Shown in pieces: positions 27,775 through 37,134 of a stretch of 64,000 nt of DNA (positions within the stretch are counted from its first letter, which is position 1; the number at the start of each line of letters is the position of its first letter). A program made the position numbers and the translations under genes. The stretch comes from an uncultured Methanolobus sp. (GTDB lineage Archaea; Halobacteriota; Methanosarcinia; Methanosarcinales; Methanosarcinaceae). The DNA lies in assembly GCF_963665675.1 (NCBI RefSeq), contig NZ_OY762425.1, positions 186,001-250,000 on the forward strand, given 5' to 3'. The notes under the pieces are model-generated. The model saw nothing but the letters and a program-made list of their open reading frames with translations, did no database searches and was not told the origin of the DNA.

Positions 27775-29394
27775 ATGCCTATTATAACCTTACCATATGA
27801 TGACCTTGAACAATTAACCGGAACAGACAAGGATACAATTATTGAGCGCGTGCCGATGATAGGTGCAGATATCGAGCGCATTGAAGATGAATCAATAGAT
27901 ATCGAATTCTTCCCTGACCGCCCGGACCTTTACAGTGTAGAGGGCGTTGCGCGTGCATTACGTGGTTTTCTGGATATTGAACCTGGTTTCTGTGAATATG
28001 AGGTCAAACCTTATACAGTTGAGATCACAAAAGACGAGAACATCGATTCAGTTCGTCCGGTTTTTGGCTGTGCGATAGTTCGTGGTGTAAATTTCAGTTC
28101 AAGTGCCATCAAAACACTGATGGACCTTCAGGAATCACTTCACTGGGGACTTGGACGTGACCGTAAGAAAGTATCAATAGGTGTACACGACCTCTCAAAG
28201 GTGCAGCCTCCGTTCAGATACATTGCAGCTGACCCGGATTATAGTTTTGTTCCTCTTGATTTCACAGAACCAATGACCATGAGGGAAATACTTGAGAAGC
28301 ATCCGAAAGGAACACGCTTTGCGCATATCCTTGATGATTTTGACATGTATCCACTTATTCTTGATGCAAACGACAATGTACTCTCATTCCCACCAATCAT
28401 TAATGGTACACTTACAATGGTTACTGAGGAGACAACCGACCTTCTGGTGGATGTCACAGGACTCAGCAATGAAGTATACACAGCCCTGAACATAGTCACA
28501 ACAGCTCTTGCAGAACGTGGTGGAGAGATCGAGTATGTTAAGGTTGTCAATGCAGACGGAACCGAAGACATTCCTCTTGACCTGAGTCCAAGGGTAAAGG
28601 TGCTTGAAAGAGCAGAGATCGATAGTCTTATTGGTATGGAACTTCCGGCAGATGAGATAATTAACCAGCTTGGAAGGATGGGCTTTGGTGCAAAGGAACT
28701 TGATGACGGACGCATCGAAGTTCAGATCCCACGATACCGTGCAGATATTCTTGATAACTCCGATATCATTGAAGATATCGCAGTTGGATACGGCTTTGAC
28801 AAGATTCCTGCAGTATTCCCGATGAATGCAACAGTCGGCAAATCTCACATGCTTTCAGACATAAGCGCTGATATGCGTGAGATTATGACCGGACTTGGTT
28901 ATCTTCAGGTTATGCCGTTCACACTTACAAGCGAAAGGGTTCACTTTGAGTGGATGTGCAGGAAAAAGACCGATGATGTAACTTATGTGCTGCACCCGAT
29001 AAGCGAAGACCAGACAATGGTCAGGACAACTATCCTTCCAAACCTTATCGAGATTCTTTCCATGAACCAGCACAGGGAGCTTCCACAAAAGATATTTGAA
29101 GCCGGTGACGTTGTTATCAACGGAAAGAACGGCCTGCACCTTGCAGCAGTTTCCATAAGTCCACAGGCAAACTTCACAGAAGTCAGGGAACTTGTGGATG
29201 CGCTTATGCGTGAAAGACTCGTGGAGTATGAGGTAGTAGAATCAGAAGACCCTGCATTAATGGAAGGCAGAAGGGCTGACATTCTTGTAAATGGCAAAAA
29301 AATAGGTGTCATGGGAGAACTGTTCCCACAGGTCATAGTTAACTTCGGCCTTGGTCAGCCTGTTGTGGGATTTGAAATCGATCTTCTGGATTGA
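27775..29394 (+). CDS. pheT: Phenylalanyl-tRNA synthetase beta subunit
   Basis: A 539-residue archaeal/eukaryotic-type PheT (EC 6.1.1.20), the tRNA-recognising and editing subunit of the alpha2-beta2 enzyme. The N-terminal [18 protein letters not shown], the acidic [20 protein letters not shown], the B3/B4 editing region, the B5 domain ([20 protein letters not shown]) and the C-terminal catalytic-like module (PHEWxCRKKTDD-type segment, [20 protein letters not shown]) are in normal order. Length matches the archaeal family. pheS is not adjacent. Confidence 0.96.
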   Translation: MPIITLPYDDLEQLTGTDKDTIIERVPMIGADIERIEDESIDIEFFPDRPDLYSVEGVARALRGFLDIEPGFCEYEVKPYTVEITKDENIDSVRPVFGCAIVRGVNFSSSAIKTLMDLQESLHWGLGRDRKKVSIGVHDLSKVQPPFRYIAADPDYSFVPLDFTEPMTMREILEKHPKGTRFAHILDDFDMYPLILDANDNVLSFPPIINGTLTMVTEETTDLLVDVTGLSNEVYTALNIVTTALAERGGEIEYVKVVNADGTEDIPLDLSPRVKVLERAEIDSLIGMELPADEIINQLGRMGFGAKELDDGRIEVQIPRYRADILDNSDIIEDIAVGYGFDKIPAVFPMNATVGKSHMLSDISADMREIMTGLGYLQVMPFTLTSERVHFEWMCRKKTDDVTYVLHPISEDQTMVRTTILPNLIEILSMNQHRELPQKIFEAGDVVINGKNGLHLAAVSISPQANFTEVRELVDALMRERLVEYEVVESEDPALMEGRRADILVNGKKIGVMGELFPQVIVNFGLGQPVVGFEIDLLD

Positions 29395-29435
29395 TCTTCA
29401 AACTCAATTTTCTTTTTTAAATTGTATTCTTATTT

Positions 29436-29730
29436 CGGCTCAGTAGAAAAACTGTTATTGTAATCTATTGCATGTCATAAGTAACTTCATCGATCCCGAA
29501 GGGCACGGCGAAGCCGGCGTTTTCCTACAAGACTGAACAAAATAACACCCATAACATCCAGGAAAACTTTATTTGAAAAATTTCTTACCGATTTTTTAGT
29601 ATAGACCTACTATTATTTTGAATAATATTCTGTACAGAAGTATAGGGATGTGCCGCCTTCAGCGGATGGTTACTGTTTTTAGTTTACAAATTGTTTTTTG
29701 TAGCTAATATCAACAGGATTTCTACAAAGC
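29436..29730 (+). repeat. Dispersed structured element, copy 3
   Basis: Left end CGGCTCAGTAGAAAAACTGTT (29436-29456) is the inverted copy of the right end AACAGGATTTCTACAAAGC (29712-29730). Inside are CCCGAAGGG plus ACGGCGAAGCCGG (about 29494-29517) and the later CCGCCTTCAGCGG hairpin (about 29653-29665). It starts about 40 nt after the pheT stop and ends before the convergent ABC ATPase gene. Confidence 0.75.
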
Positions 29731-29767
29731 CCTTATTTTTAATTCCCAGTTGAAAAGCGGAAAGTAT

Positions 29768-30562
29768 TCAAAACTTTCCATTTCCACATGGAACACAGAC
29801 TTTTCTGTTAATATCAGTTATATCTCTTACAGTTACGTCTATGCCATAAACAGATGACATTATCTGACTGTTCACAACCGATGGAACCGATCCGCAGGCA
29901 AGCAGCTTGCCATCTGTTAGAGCAACAGCATTACTGCCTATCAGGAAAGCATGGTCTGGCATGTGAGTGTTCATAACAATTGACATTCCTGATGCTGCAA
30001 GTTTCTGTACGGTTTCAAGGACCAACACCTGGTTTCCAAAATCAAGATGTGCAGTCGGTTCATCCAGTAAAAGAAGTGCAGGCTCCTGTGCAAGAGCACG
30101 GGCTATAAGTACCATCTGTCGCTGTCCTCCACTGAGACTGTTAAGTGTCCTGTCAGCGAGATGCTCAACACCAACCGTTTCAAGAGATTTTCTTGCAACT
30201 TCCATATCTTCTTCTTCGGGTGAACCAAAAAGTGAAAGATGGGGTGTTCGTCCCATAACCACAAAGTCAAGTACATCGAATGGGAAAACAGTCTCGTTCT
30301 GTTGTGGTACATAGCCAACTTTTTTTGCAATAGACCCTGAAGTCATTGTTTGAGTATCTTCGCCCTGTATGCGAACTGAACCGGCAGCAGGTTTGAAAAT
30401 ACCCGCAATACACTTGATCAGTGTGGATTTCCCTACTCCATTGGGTCCGAGTACACACATTACTTCCCCGCTCTTCATTGAAAATGATACATCCTCAAAG
30501 ACGGGTCCTTTGCCATACGAATACGCCAGTGAATCTACTTCTAATATTAATTCTAATTCCAT
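29768..30562 (-). CDS. FecE/BtuD-type ABC transporter ATPase
   Basis: A 264-residue importer ATPase with Walker A (VLGPNGVGKSTLIKCIAG), Q-loop (VGYVPQQNETVFPFDV), signature LNSLSGGQRQMVLIARALAQ and Walker B LLLLDEPTAHLD. This profile fits ATPases for Fe3+-siderophore, heme or corrinoid uptake. The C-terminus carries a short VCVPCGNGKF with a Cys pair, not part of the ATPase core. Its start overlaps the permease gene by 10 nt. It is the last gene of the six-gene operon beginning at 36265. Confidence 0.93.
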   Translation of the reverse strand: MELELILEVDSLAYSYGKGPVFEDVSFSMKSGEVMCVLGPNGVGKSTLIKCIAGIFKPAAGSVRIQGEDTQTMTSGSIAKKVGYVPQQNETVFPFDVLDFVVMGRTPHLSLFGSPEEEDMEVARKSLETVGVEHLADRTLNSLSGGQRQMVLIARALAQEPALLLLDEPTAHLDFGNQVLVLETVQKLAASGMSIVMNTHMPDHAFLIGSNAVALTDGKLLACGSVPSVVNSQIMSSVYGIDVTVRDITDINRKVCVPCGNGKF

Positions 30563-31572
30563 CCCATGCGCCCCCTTTTCAGAAGATATGCGAATAACGG
30601 TGCACCAAGCAGGGAAGTTATTATTCCCAGCGGTATTTCAGTTGCAGTTACAGTTCTTGCAAGGTCATCCACCAGAAGCATGAAGGATGCACCGATCATC
30701 ATGCTCATCGGCAAAAGTCTGTTGTAATTAGGACCTACTATCATCCTTGCAATATGTGGCACGACCAGTCCCACCCATCCGATAACACCACTGATACTAA
30801 CGGCAGCCGATGTGACAAGAGTAGCGCAGACAATAATTATCAGGCGAATCTGGTCAACATTAACTCCAAGGGAACGAGCTTCTTCATCTCCCAGTGAAAG
30901 GATATTGATACGCCATCTCAGGAGGAAAAGTACCAGTGTTCCTAAGAGCATTGGTACTATAATCCAGAGCAGGTCATTATATCTGATCGAAGAGAGACTT
31001 CCCATAAGCCAGAATACAATTTCCGGCAGGTCATCATAAGGGTCAGCCACATATTTTGCAAGTGAGATAAGGGCTGTGAATATCGAACCTACAATTATTC
31101 CTGAGAGTATGAATACAAGAGTTCCTGTTCCCTTGCTGACCTTGCCCATACTGATCGCACCAAACATTGCTATCAGCCCGCAGGCAAATGACAGCAGTTG
31201 TATTGCAAGCTGGCTGTCCCATATCAAAATTCCGACACATGCACCGAAACCTGCACCTGCACCCACACCAAGAATGTAAGGTGAAACCAGAGGGTTTCGG
31301 AAAACACCCTGGAATGATACTCCTGCAAGCGAAAGTGATGAGCCGACAAGCAAGGCTGCCAGTATTCTTGGTAATCTAACACTGAAAAGCACAGTATGCT
31401 GTGTGGACATCGGACTTGCGGTTCCTGTGATAAAGGAAATTACTGTAATCACGATATCGGCAACAACATCTGATACCGGCATCTGGTATCTGCCAACAAA
31501 GAGTGAAGCAACTAACAGCAATATTGGGAGTAAATAAATAGTAATGGTGGCACATCGCCTGTAATCAGGCAT
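30553..31572 (-). CDS. FecCD-family ABC transporter permease
   Basis: A 339-residue permease with about ten membrane helices, of the BtuC/FecCD family: SVRLPRILAALLVGSSLSLA, GVSFQGVFRNPLVSPYILGV, LGDEEARSLGVNVDQIR and GVIGWVGLVVPHIARMIVGP are the standard conserved segments. I place the start at the ATG at 31572, which has GGGGTG 5 nt upstream and overlaps the end of the radical-SAM gene; an upstream extension exists but is not membrane-like. It imports the ligand of the neighbouring FecB-like proteins. Confidence 0.93.
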   Translation of the reverse strand: MPDYRRCATITIYLLPILLLVASLFVGRYQMPVSDVVADIVITVISFITGTASPMSTQHTVLFSVRLPRILAALLVGSSLSLAGVSFQGVFRNPLVSPYILGVGAGAGFGACVGILIWDSQLAIQLLSFACGLIAMFGAISMGKVSKGTGTLVFILSGIIVGSIFTALISLAKYVADPYDDLPEIVFWLMGSLSSIRYNDLLWIIVPMLLGTLVLFLLRWRINILSLGDEEARSLGVNVDQIRLIIIVCATLVTSAAVSISGVIGWVGLVVPHIARMIVGPNYNRLLPMSMMIGASFMLLVDDLARTVTATEIPLGIITSLLGAPLFAYLLKRGRMGWN

Positions 31573-33337
31573 GAGTGCACCCCGTAACCTCCCTTGGCCA
31601 GGTTCCCGAAGATGGCCTGTGGAATGACCTGTTAGGCTTTGCTTCGCTGTAATATATACCGTAGAAACGCCTGTAGAATGTGTTTGCCTCCTGCTCAATG
31701 TCTATTCCCAGTTTTCCGGGATGTAGCTTGTCAGCAATGTAAAGGAGGCCGAGTATCCAGCGAGGGCTTCCGAAATCCCAGGAGGGTGGAAGTGCATAGA
31801 TTCTCAAATCTTTTACTGCGTCTGCTTTAATTCCGTAATGCTTGCATAAACCGTAGAACTCGTAAAGCGGGCGGGAAAGAAAACCGGATATGAATATCGT
31901 TTTTGGGTTATTGTCATTGATAAACCCGGGATCGATGTTAAAACCTGGCTTACCTTCTTTCTGAAGTAATTTGTTGATGCTCTGTCCTCCGGCAAAATTA
32001 ACAAGATTATTTTCCATTCTTCCGGGATTCAGTGCAAAGAGCGGTGAACCCATACAGTAGTATGCGCTTCCACCATCATTTTCCTCAGCTATTTTTTCAA
32101 TCAGCTCCAGACGCTTACCGATAAATGTTATAAGTTCTTCACCTTTCTCCTGCACACCTGCCTTGTCAGCGATCAATCTGATATATTCCAGATACGAGGT
32201 CGGATTCTGTATCATATGGTGGATATCCATGAGTGCTTCTGAACTGGAAATCTCTTTCCAGACCTCAAGCATCCTTTCTTCTTCGGGAATTCCCAGACAT
32301 GTAAGAACAGCATGGACCATTCCAAAAGCACGGCTTATCCTGTATCCACCCATAAATCCGGATTCACTAAAACTCTCAATGGCACCTGTACCTGTGACCG
32401 GAATGTCGTGTCCGCACTTGCAGGTGTAATTAGCCCATGGTTTCATGAGTCTGGAACCCATGGGTCCGTAGAACTCTCTTTCTGTAACTATTTCCCCGCA
32501 TTCAGGACAATAAGTATCCATTAATCCTGTACCGGGGGAGTTGAACAGGTACACATGTTCAAGATGGTCATGAAGACTGTTGCACAGTCTTTCAGATGCA
32601 CCTATAGAAGGTTCAAGTGTTATCGGTGCATCTCCGAATGGAATGAATCTCATAAGTTGCAAAGGAATGGAAGTCGATATGTCTGCAAGGGTCCTGGCAA
32701 CCTGAATTACGTCATCTTCCTTTCCTTTTAAGTAGACTGCTGAAACCTCAACGTGGACTCCCATCCTGTGTAGTTTTTCGATATTACGAAATACTGGTTT
32801 TGAGGACAGGACTCCACAATTCCTGTAAGCGTCATCAGAATGCCCCTTTATGCCTACATTCATGAAATTGACAAAACCTGAAAGCTCCTCAATAGTTTTT
32901 TCCGTAAAGTAGCAGTTTGAGGAACAACCAACAAGGAGACCTTTTTCTTTTGCTTTAAGTGCCAGTTCACGGAACATATAGAAATTCGCAGCAGGTTCGT
33001 TAAGTGTGGAAACTATTCCTTTACAACCAAGTTTCAGTGCAGTTTCAATGACCTGATCAGGACTCAATGTCGGCCATCCAAGTGACTTTCTTGAAGCCAG
33101 TAGTCTTGCAATACATCCCGGACACTTGAAGTTACAACCTGTGCTGAATACCTGAAGGAATTTTCCTGCAGGATAGTAATGGAGCATAGGAATTGTTTCT
33201 ATTGAAACAGGAAATGCTCCGAGATATCCAATATCAGGGTCCTGGATTATTTTGCCACCGTCAAGCTGGTAGGTTTTGCATCTGCCGGTACTATGCTCGT
33301 TTATATCACAAGCCATTTCACATATCTTGCACTTCAT
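31565..33337 (-). CDS. Radical SAM protein fused to a FecB-like substrate-binding lobe
   Basis: A 590-residue soluble protein without signal peptide. An N-terminal Cys cluster (CKICEMAC, GRC20) precedes the radical SAM motif CNFKCPGC (C68, C72, C75). The next 250 residues resemble AmmeMemoRadiSam/PflA-type radical SAM enzymes, including a zinc ribbon (YCPECGEIV, YTCKCGHDIPV). From about residue 420 the sequence changes to a part that resembles the C-lobe of FecB-type binding proteins: AYYCMGSPLFALNPGRMENN, NPKTIFISGFLSRPLYEFYG, DAVKDLRIYALPPSWDFGSP, RWILGLLYIADKLHP. The operon partners have the matching DAVQNKRVYLSPGNPFCWID region. It probably modifies or demetallates the imported ligand in the cytoplasm (inference). 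SD GGAGG before the ATG. Confidence 0.8.
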   Translation of the reverse strand: MKCKICEMACDINEHSTGRCKTYQLDGGKIIQDPDIGYLGAFPVSIETIPMLHYYPAGKFLQVFSTGCNFKCPGCIARLLASRKSLGWPTLSPDQVIETALKLGCKGIVSTLNEPAANFYMFRELALKAKEKGLLVGCSSNCYFTEKTIEELSGFVNFMNVGIKGHSDDAYRNCGVLSSKPVFRNIEKLHRMGVHVEVSAVYLKGKEDDVIQVARTLADISTSIPLQLMRFIPFGDAPITLEPSIGASERLCNSLHDHLEHVYLFNSPGTGLMDTYCPECGEIVTEREFYGPMGSRLMKPWANYTCKCGHDIPVTGTGAIESFSESGFMGGYRISRAFGMVHAVLTCLGIPEEERMLEVWKEISSSEALMDIHHMIQNPTSYLEYIRLIADKAGVQEKGEELITFIGKRLELIEKIAEENDGGSAYYCMGSPLFALNPGRMENNLVNFAGGQSINKLLQKEGKPGFNIDPGFINDNNPKTIFISGFLSRPLYEFYGLCKHYGIKADAVKDLRIYALPPSWDFGSPRWILGLLYIADKLHPGKLGIDIEQEANTFYRRFYGIYYSEAKPNRSFHRPSSGTWPREVTGCTHA

Positions 33338-33357
33338 TTTTTTGCCTCCGTTTCTCT

Positions 33358-33975
33358 TTACTTGTTCATTACCACCCAGAAACCAGCGTCATCATCCACA
33401 ACCCTGAATATCAGTCCTGTGCTGACACAAGCATCTTTCATAGCCTGTTTGTTCTCCGGGCTGAGCCTTTTTTTAGAACCTTCCTGCCAGCCAGGATCAC
33501 GTTCTTCCATTATTTTTGCTATCTGCTGGCGAAGCTCAGCAGTACCAAAACCACCACCAATCCAGGCTTCCCCTCCTGGAGCAAGCACTCTGGCAATCTC
33601 ACTGAAAGCAACAGGAAGATTATCCCAGAAAAATACAGAGCCACGGCTTACAACGAGGTTTACAAAGTCATCATCGAATGGAAGTTTATGCACATCTGCA
33701 AGCACGGGTTTCAGCCTGTCAGAAACACCGTGTTTTGCGGCTTTTTCCGTTGACAGTTCATACATCTTTTCAGATATATCAACGGCATAAACTGTAAGAT
33801 TGGTCTGTTCTGCAAGAGCGATACCCAATGATGCAAGTCCGCATCCAAGGTCAAGGCATATTCCTTCTTTTATACGACTCGAATCTGCAATATCAGAAGC
33901 TATAATGGGATATATGGGAGCAAATACATTCTCTGCGATATCCGGGAAGTTCCCGGATTTGTCGTCCTTACTCAT
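33358..33975 (-). CDS. Class I SAM-dependent methyltransferase
   Basis: A 205-residue methyltransferase of the Methyltransf_11/25 type: motif I ICLDLGCGLASLGIALAEQ, motif II acidic residue in VYAVDISEKM, then VLADVHKLPFDDDFVNLVVS and IARVLAPGGEAWIGGG. Its ATG overlaps the stop of the second FecB-like gene (ATGA), and the radical SAM gene follows after 20 nt, so it is firmly inside the transporter operon. Such placement suggests it methylates the imported compound or its breakdown product, but the substrate is unknown. Confidence 0.85.
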   Translation of the reverse strand: MSKDDKSGNFPDIAENVFAPIYPIIASDIADSSRIKEGICLDLGCGLASLGIALAEQTNLTVYAVDISEKMYELSTEKAAKHGVSDRLKPVLADVHKLPFDDDFVNLVVSRGSVFFWDNLPVAFSEIARVLAPGGEAWIGGGFGTAELRQQIAKIMEERDPGWQEGSKKRLSPENKQAMKDACVSTGLIFRVVDDDAGFWVVMNK

Positions 33976-35087
33976 GCTGAAGCCTCCGTTTCAGGATGCA
34001 ACAGATTATCCAGTTCTTCAGCACTGAGATCATAATGGAAGAATTCTGAATAGAACTCAGTTGTCAATTCTTCAAGTTCAGTATCTGAAAACAGATCGGG
34101 ATAGAGTACATTGGCAGTCCATGCAGCTCCTATCACACGGTGTACACCGTATGGCCTGTCTATCCAGCAGAACGGGTTTCCTGGTGATAGATATACACGT
34201 TTGTTCTGTACTGCATCGATGTTAGTCCACAGGGGATCTGAATAAACAGAATTATAGAATTCGGAATCTGTTGTAATTATAACTTCAGGATTCCATTCCG
34301 CAACCTGTTCGATTGACACTGGTGTCATTCCCATTCCCGGAGTAAGCTGGCAGTCTGCAACATTAATAGCGCCACATATAGTGATTACCTCTGAATGCAA
34401 TGAACCGGAAGGATCTGTTTTGAGACCGGTAGAACCTTCTGCGTAATATACACGGACCTTTTCATCATCCGGTATATTGCCAACTTTATTTTCTATGTCA
34501 TTGAGAACAGATGACCTGAAATTGATGAATGAGGCAGCCTGCTCTTCACAATCAAGCAGTTGGCCCAGATATTCAATAGTATCATCTCCATCTTCTATGG
34601 CAATAATGGAACCATTAATGGCAATCACAGGAATGCTTCCGAATTTCTCCTGTCTTTCAGTGACGTGTTCGCTGATCTGTCCTTTCTTGTTTACAGTGTA
34701 CCCTTCCGTAACAACTTGAGGATTAAGACCAATGATAGTTTCATAGTTTGCTGTCTGGGCAGCACCCCATGAACCAACTACGGGAAGAGATGTATAACGC
34801 TTGTCCATAAGCATGTGGTCTACAGGTGTAAATGTGTTCCAGCCTGCAAGTTTTTCAGGTGCAAGCATGTAAACCAGTATGGAATAAGGGCCTGTTGAGG
34901 TTACAATGTTATCTATTTCGGAAGGCACTGTCAGATTCCTGCCCAGCATGTCGGTTATTTCTACTGTCTCCACAGTTTCTTCTTGCCGGAATACGGATTG
35001 TTGTGTCTGGTCAGTGCATCCACTGATTGCAGTTGCTAAAATAAGAATTATTAATAAGGAAATACCAGGATAGAGTTTCTTATCCAT
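33972..35087 (-). CDS. FecB-like substrate-binding lipoprotein 2
   Basis: About 371 residues; signal peptide with lipobox (ATAISGC) then a Peripla_BP_2 fold: VEITDMLGRNLTVPSEIDNI, VYMLAPEKLAGWN, VRVYYAEGSTGLKTDPSG and NIDAVQNKRVYLSPGNPFCW. It captures a metal chelate (siderophore, heme or corrinoid class) for the FecCD permease. Start taken at the ATG at 35087, preceded by GGTGATG; an ATG at 35126 is also in frame. It is a tandem paralogue of the gene just upstream, similar along its whole length. Confidence 0.9.
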   Translation of the reverse strand: MDKKLYPGISLLIILILATAISGCTDQTQQSVFRQEETVETVEITDMLGRNLTVPSEIDNIVTSTGPYSILVYMLAPEKLAGWNTFTPVDHMLMDKRYTSLPVVGSWGAAQTANYETIIGLNPQVVTEGYTVNKKGQISEHVTERQEKFGSIPVIAINGSIIAIEDGDDTIEYLGQLLDCEEQAASFINFRSSVLNDIENKVGNIPDDEKVRVYYAEGSTGLKTDPSGSLHSEVITICGAINVADCQLTPGMGMTPVSIEQVAEWNPEVIITTDSEFYNSVYSDPLWTNIDAVQNKRVYLSPGNPFCWIDRPYGVHRVIGAAWTANVLYPDLFSDTELEELTTEFYSEFFHYDLSAEELDNLLHPETEASA

Positions 35088-35179
35088 TTTTTCATCACCA
35101 TTTGTTTTGTATTTCAAAGAAAGCACAGGTCGGAAAGTTTAGAGAAATACCTGTGCTGTCCTTTGTTTTCAGAATCCGG

Positions 35180-36265
35180 TTAAGGGTCCAGAAGTGATTC
35201 CAGTTCCTCATCTGTAAGATCGTAGTGCAGGAACTGCGAATAGAAATCACTTGTAGTCTGTTCCATGTCCATATCCTCAAAAAGGTCAGGGTACAATACT
35301 GTAGCTGTCCACACCGTTCCAATTATGAGGTGCGGACCCTGTGGCCTGTCTATCCAGCAGTACGGGTTCTGAGGTGCAAGGTAGACACGTTCATCCTTTA
35401 CCGCATCAATATTCTCCCACAGAGGATCTGAATAAACAGAATTGTAGAACTTGGCATTTGATGTGAGTATCACTTCCGGGTTCCACTCCATTACCTGTTC
35501 AATGGAAACTGGTGTCATGCCGCTTCCGGGAGTGAGGGAGCAGTTTGCAACATTTATACCGCCACAGATGTCAATAACCTGTGAATGTTGTGAACCGGAT
35601 GGCTCGGTTTTAAGACCAGTGGGTCCTTCTGCATAGTATACTCTTACCTTTTCATCATCTGAAATATCGGATACTTTGCTGTTTATTTCATCAAGAATCC
35701 CGGCTCTGTATTCTATGAAATCAGTTGCCTGTTCTTCGCAATCAAGCAGTTCTCCCACATATTCAATTGTAGGGTCGGATTCTTCTACAAAAATAATTGA
35801 ATCATCAATTGCAACCACCGGAATATTCCCAAATGATTCCTGCCTGCGCACAATGGCATCGTCTATCTGGCCATCTGTTGTGAACCCTTCTATAACGATG
35901 TCAGGATGAATAGTGATTATCGTCTCGTAATTTCCTGTCTGTGTTCCAAACCACCCGCCAAGAACCGGCAAATTAAGATATTCGTCATTCATCAGGGTGT
36001 GATCAAAGGTGTTTACAAAATTCCAGCCTGCGACTTTTTCAGGCGCAAGCATGTAAACAAGGATTGTAGAAGGAGGAGATGTGGCGTAAACCGATGTGAT
36101 CTCTTCGGGTACGGTCAGGTCCCTGCCTAGCATATCTGTGATTTCCATCGTAGTATTTGTAGTATCCTGTACCTGTTCTGCTCCTGTCTGTTCCATGCAT
36201 CCGCATGCAGTCACAGCCAGCAGAACCACAAAAATAAGAAGAAATGTACCATTTTTTACATTCAT
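35180..36265 (-). CDS. FecB-like substrate-binding lipoprotein 1
   Basis: A 361-residue lipoprotein (signal peptide ending in VTACGC) with the same fold and landmarks as its downstream paralogue: MEITDMLGRDLTVPEEITSV, VYMLAPEKVAGWNFVN, VRVYYAEGPTGLKTEPSG and NIDAVKDERVYLAPQNPYCW. First gene of the six-gene operon; GGTG lies 5 nt before the ATG. Two retained, diverged copies in one importer operon suggest that they bind different forms of one ligand or two related ligands. Confidence 0.9.
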   Translation of the reverse strand: MNVKNGTFLLIFVVLLAVTACGCMEQTGAEQVQDTTNTTMEITDMLGRDLTVPEEITSVYATSPPSTILVYMLAPEKVAGWNFVNTFDHTLMNDEYLNLPVLGGWFGTQTGNYETIITIHPDIVIEGFTTDGQIDDAIVRRQESFGNIPVVAIDDSIIFVEESDPTIEYVGELLDCEEQATDFIEYRAGILDEINSKVSDISDDEKVRVYYAEGPTGLKTEPSGSQHSQVIDICGGINVANCSLTPGSGMTPVSIEQVMEWNPEVILTSNAKFYNSVYSDPLWENIDAVKDERVYLAPQNPYCWIDRPQGPHLIIGTVWTATVLYPDLFEDMDMEQTTSDFYSQFLHYDLTDEELESLLDP

Positions 36266-36300
36266 GACAACACCTGTAAAACATTAAATGCTTTTACCGT

Positions 36301-36318
36301 TATGTTCTGAAAAACATA
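36301..36318. promoter_or_regulatory. Candidate operator upstream of the FecB operon
   Basis: TATGTT and AACATA flank a 6-nt spacer about 36 nt before the start codon of the first operon gene, next to a related TATATGTT at about 36332. This position could serve a metal-dependent repressor, but the match to any known site is not established. Confidence 0.3.
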
Positions 36319-36509
36319 ATGATATAAAAAGATATATGTTGAAAGGCACATGAATTAAATATTATATTTTCAACGTACAGGCAGGAAAGTCATCAAAAAA
36401 TACAAAATAATCCGCATGATGCTGTTTATCTGTGAAAAAGCAATCATTAGAGACTCAAAATTCAACATTAGAAAATAATGAAATTGGAAATCACCGTAAA
36501 CAAAAGGAA

Positions 36510-36605
36510 CGGGCCTGCCGCGATTCGAACACGAGTCGATGGGTATCTTCGGACCAGTTGGTCACATCGAAGCCCATCAGGATATCCTGGCTACCCTACA
36601 GGCCC
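36510..36605 (-). tRNA. tRNA-Arg (anticodon TCG) with a 22-nt intron
   Basis: The acceptor stem GGGCCTG/CAGGCCC pairs perfectly, with discriminator G. The D-loop contains GG followed by A20, the T-arm has TTCGAAT, and the anticodon stem is ATGGG/CCCAT. The seven-base loop CTTCGAA is reached only by removing 22 nt (36545-36566) after position 37; CTTC pairs with GAAG of the intron, leaving three-base bulges GAT and ATA, the canonical archaeal bulge-helix-bulge. C35 and A20 fit arginine identity. CCA is not encoded. A long frame crossing this region on the other strand is spurious. Confidence 0.93.
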
Positions 36606-37134
36606 GCAAAGCAACTACTGATTGCTGCAGCACGTATTAAAGGTTTCTATTATGCAGGTCCCTTCATTAGTGGTTAAACAGGATTACCTGTTTTTTAGAA
36701 GAAGAAAGTATTGTGAATGAGGAAAACAGGAAGTTTTTAGAAATTAATAAGAGAGAGGCGAAGCCATTATAAAAATGGCTTCTTCAATGAAACAGAAACG
36801 TCTGTTTTCTTGATGTTACCTAATATTATAAGATAATATTTAAGTGTTGCGTTTTTAGATTACATGTGTAAAAATATTATTCAATAGAATTAAGCCGTAA
36901 CGCCTGATTATCAGGCAGGCACATACAGACCTTAAACGCCTATTAGATACCTCATGCCATTGATTATAAGATTAAATCGATTACATTTGTTTAAAACTGG
37001 TAACATACTCTAATTTAACTGGCATAATATAATATAACATCAATTTTGTTAATTTATATTTTGTATTAATAAAATATGACCTTCGCAAACCACGGACAGC
37101 TTTCCTTTTAATCTTTGTCCGTAGTGGCTATAGA
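36606..37134. other. Intergenic region with small hairpins
   Basis: About 530 nt between the tRNA gene and the TauE/SafE gene. GAAGCCAT (36760-36767) pairs with ATGGCTTC (36775-36782), and GCCTGAT-T-ATCAGGC (36902-36916) is a perfect palindrome. No gene recognised; the tRNA promoter is expected in its first 60 nt. Confidence 0.4.

Noticed and set aside
36432..36677. Plus-strand open frame of 81 codons
   Set aside because: It runs antisense through the tRNA-Arg gene, has no ribosome site and no recognisable protein features.
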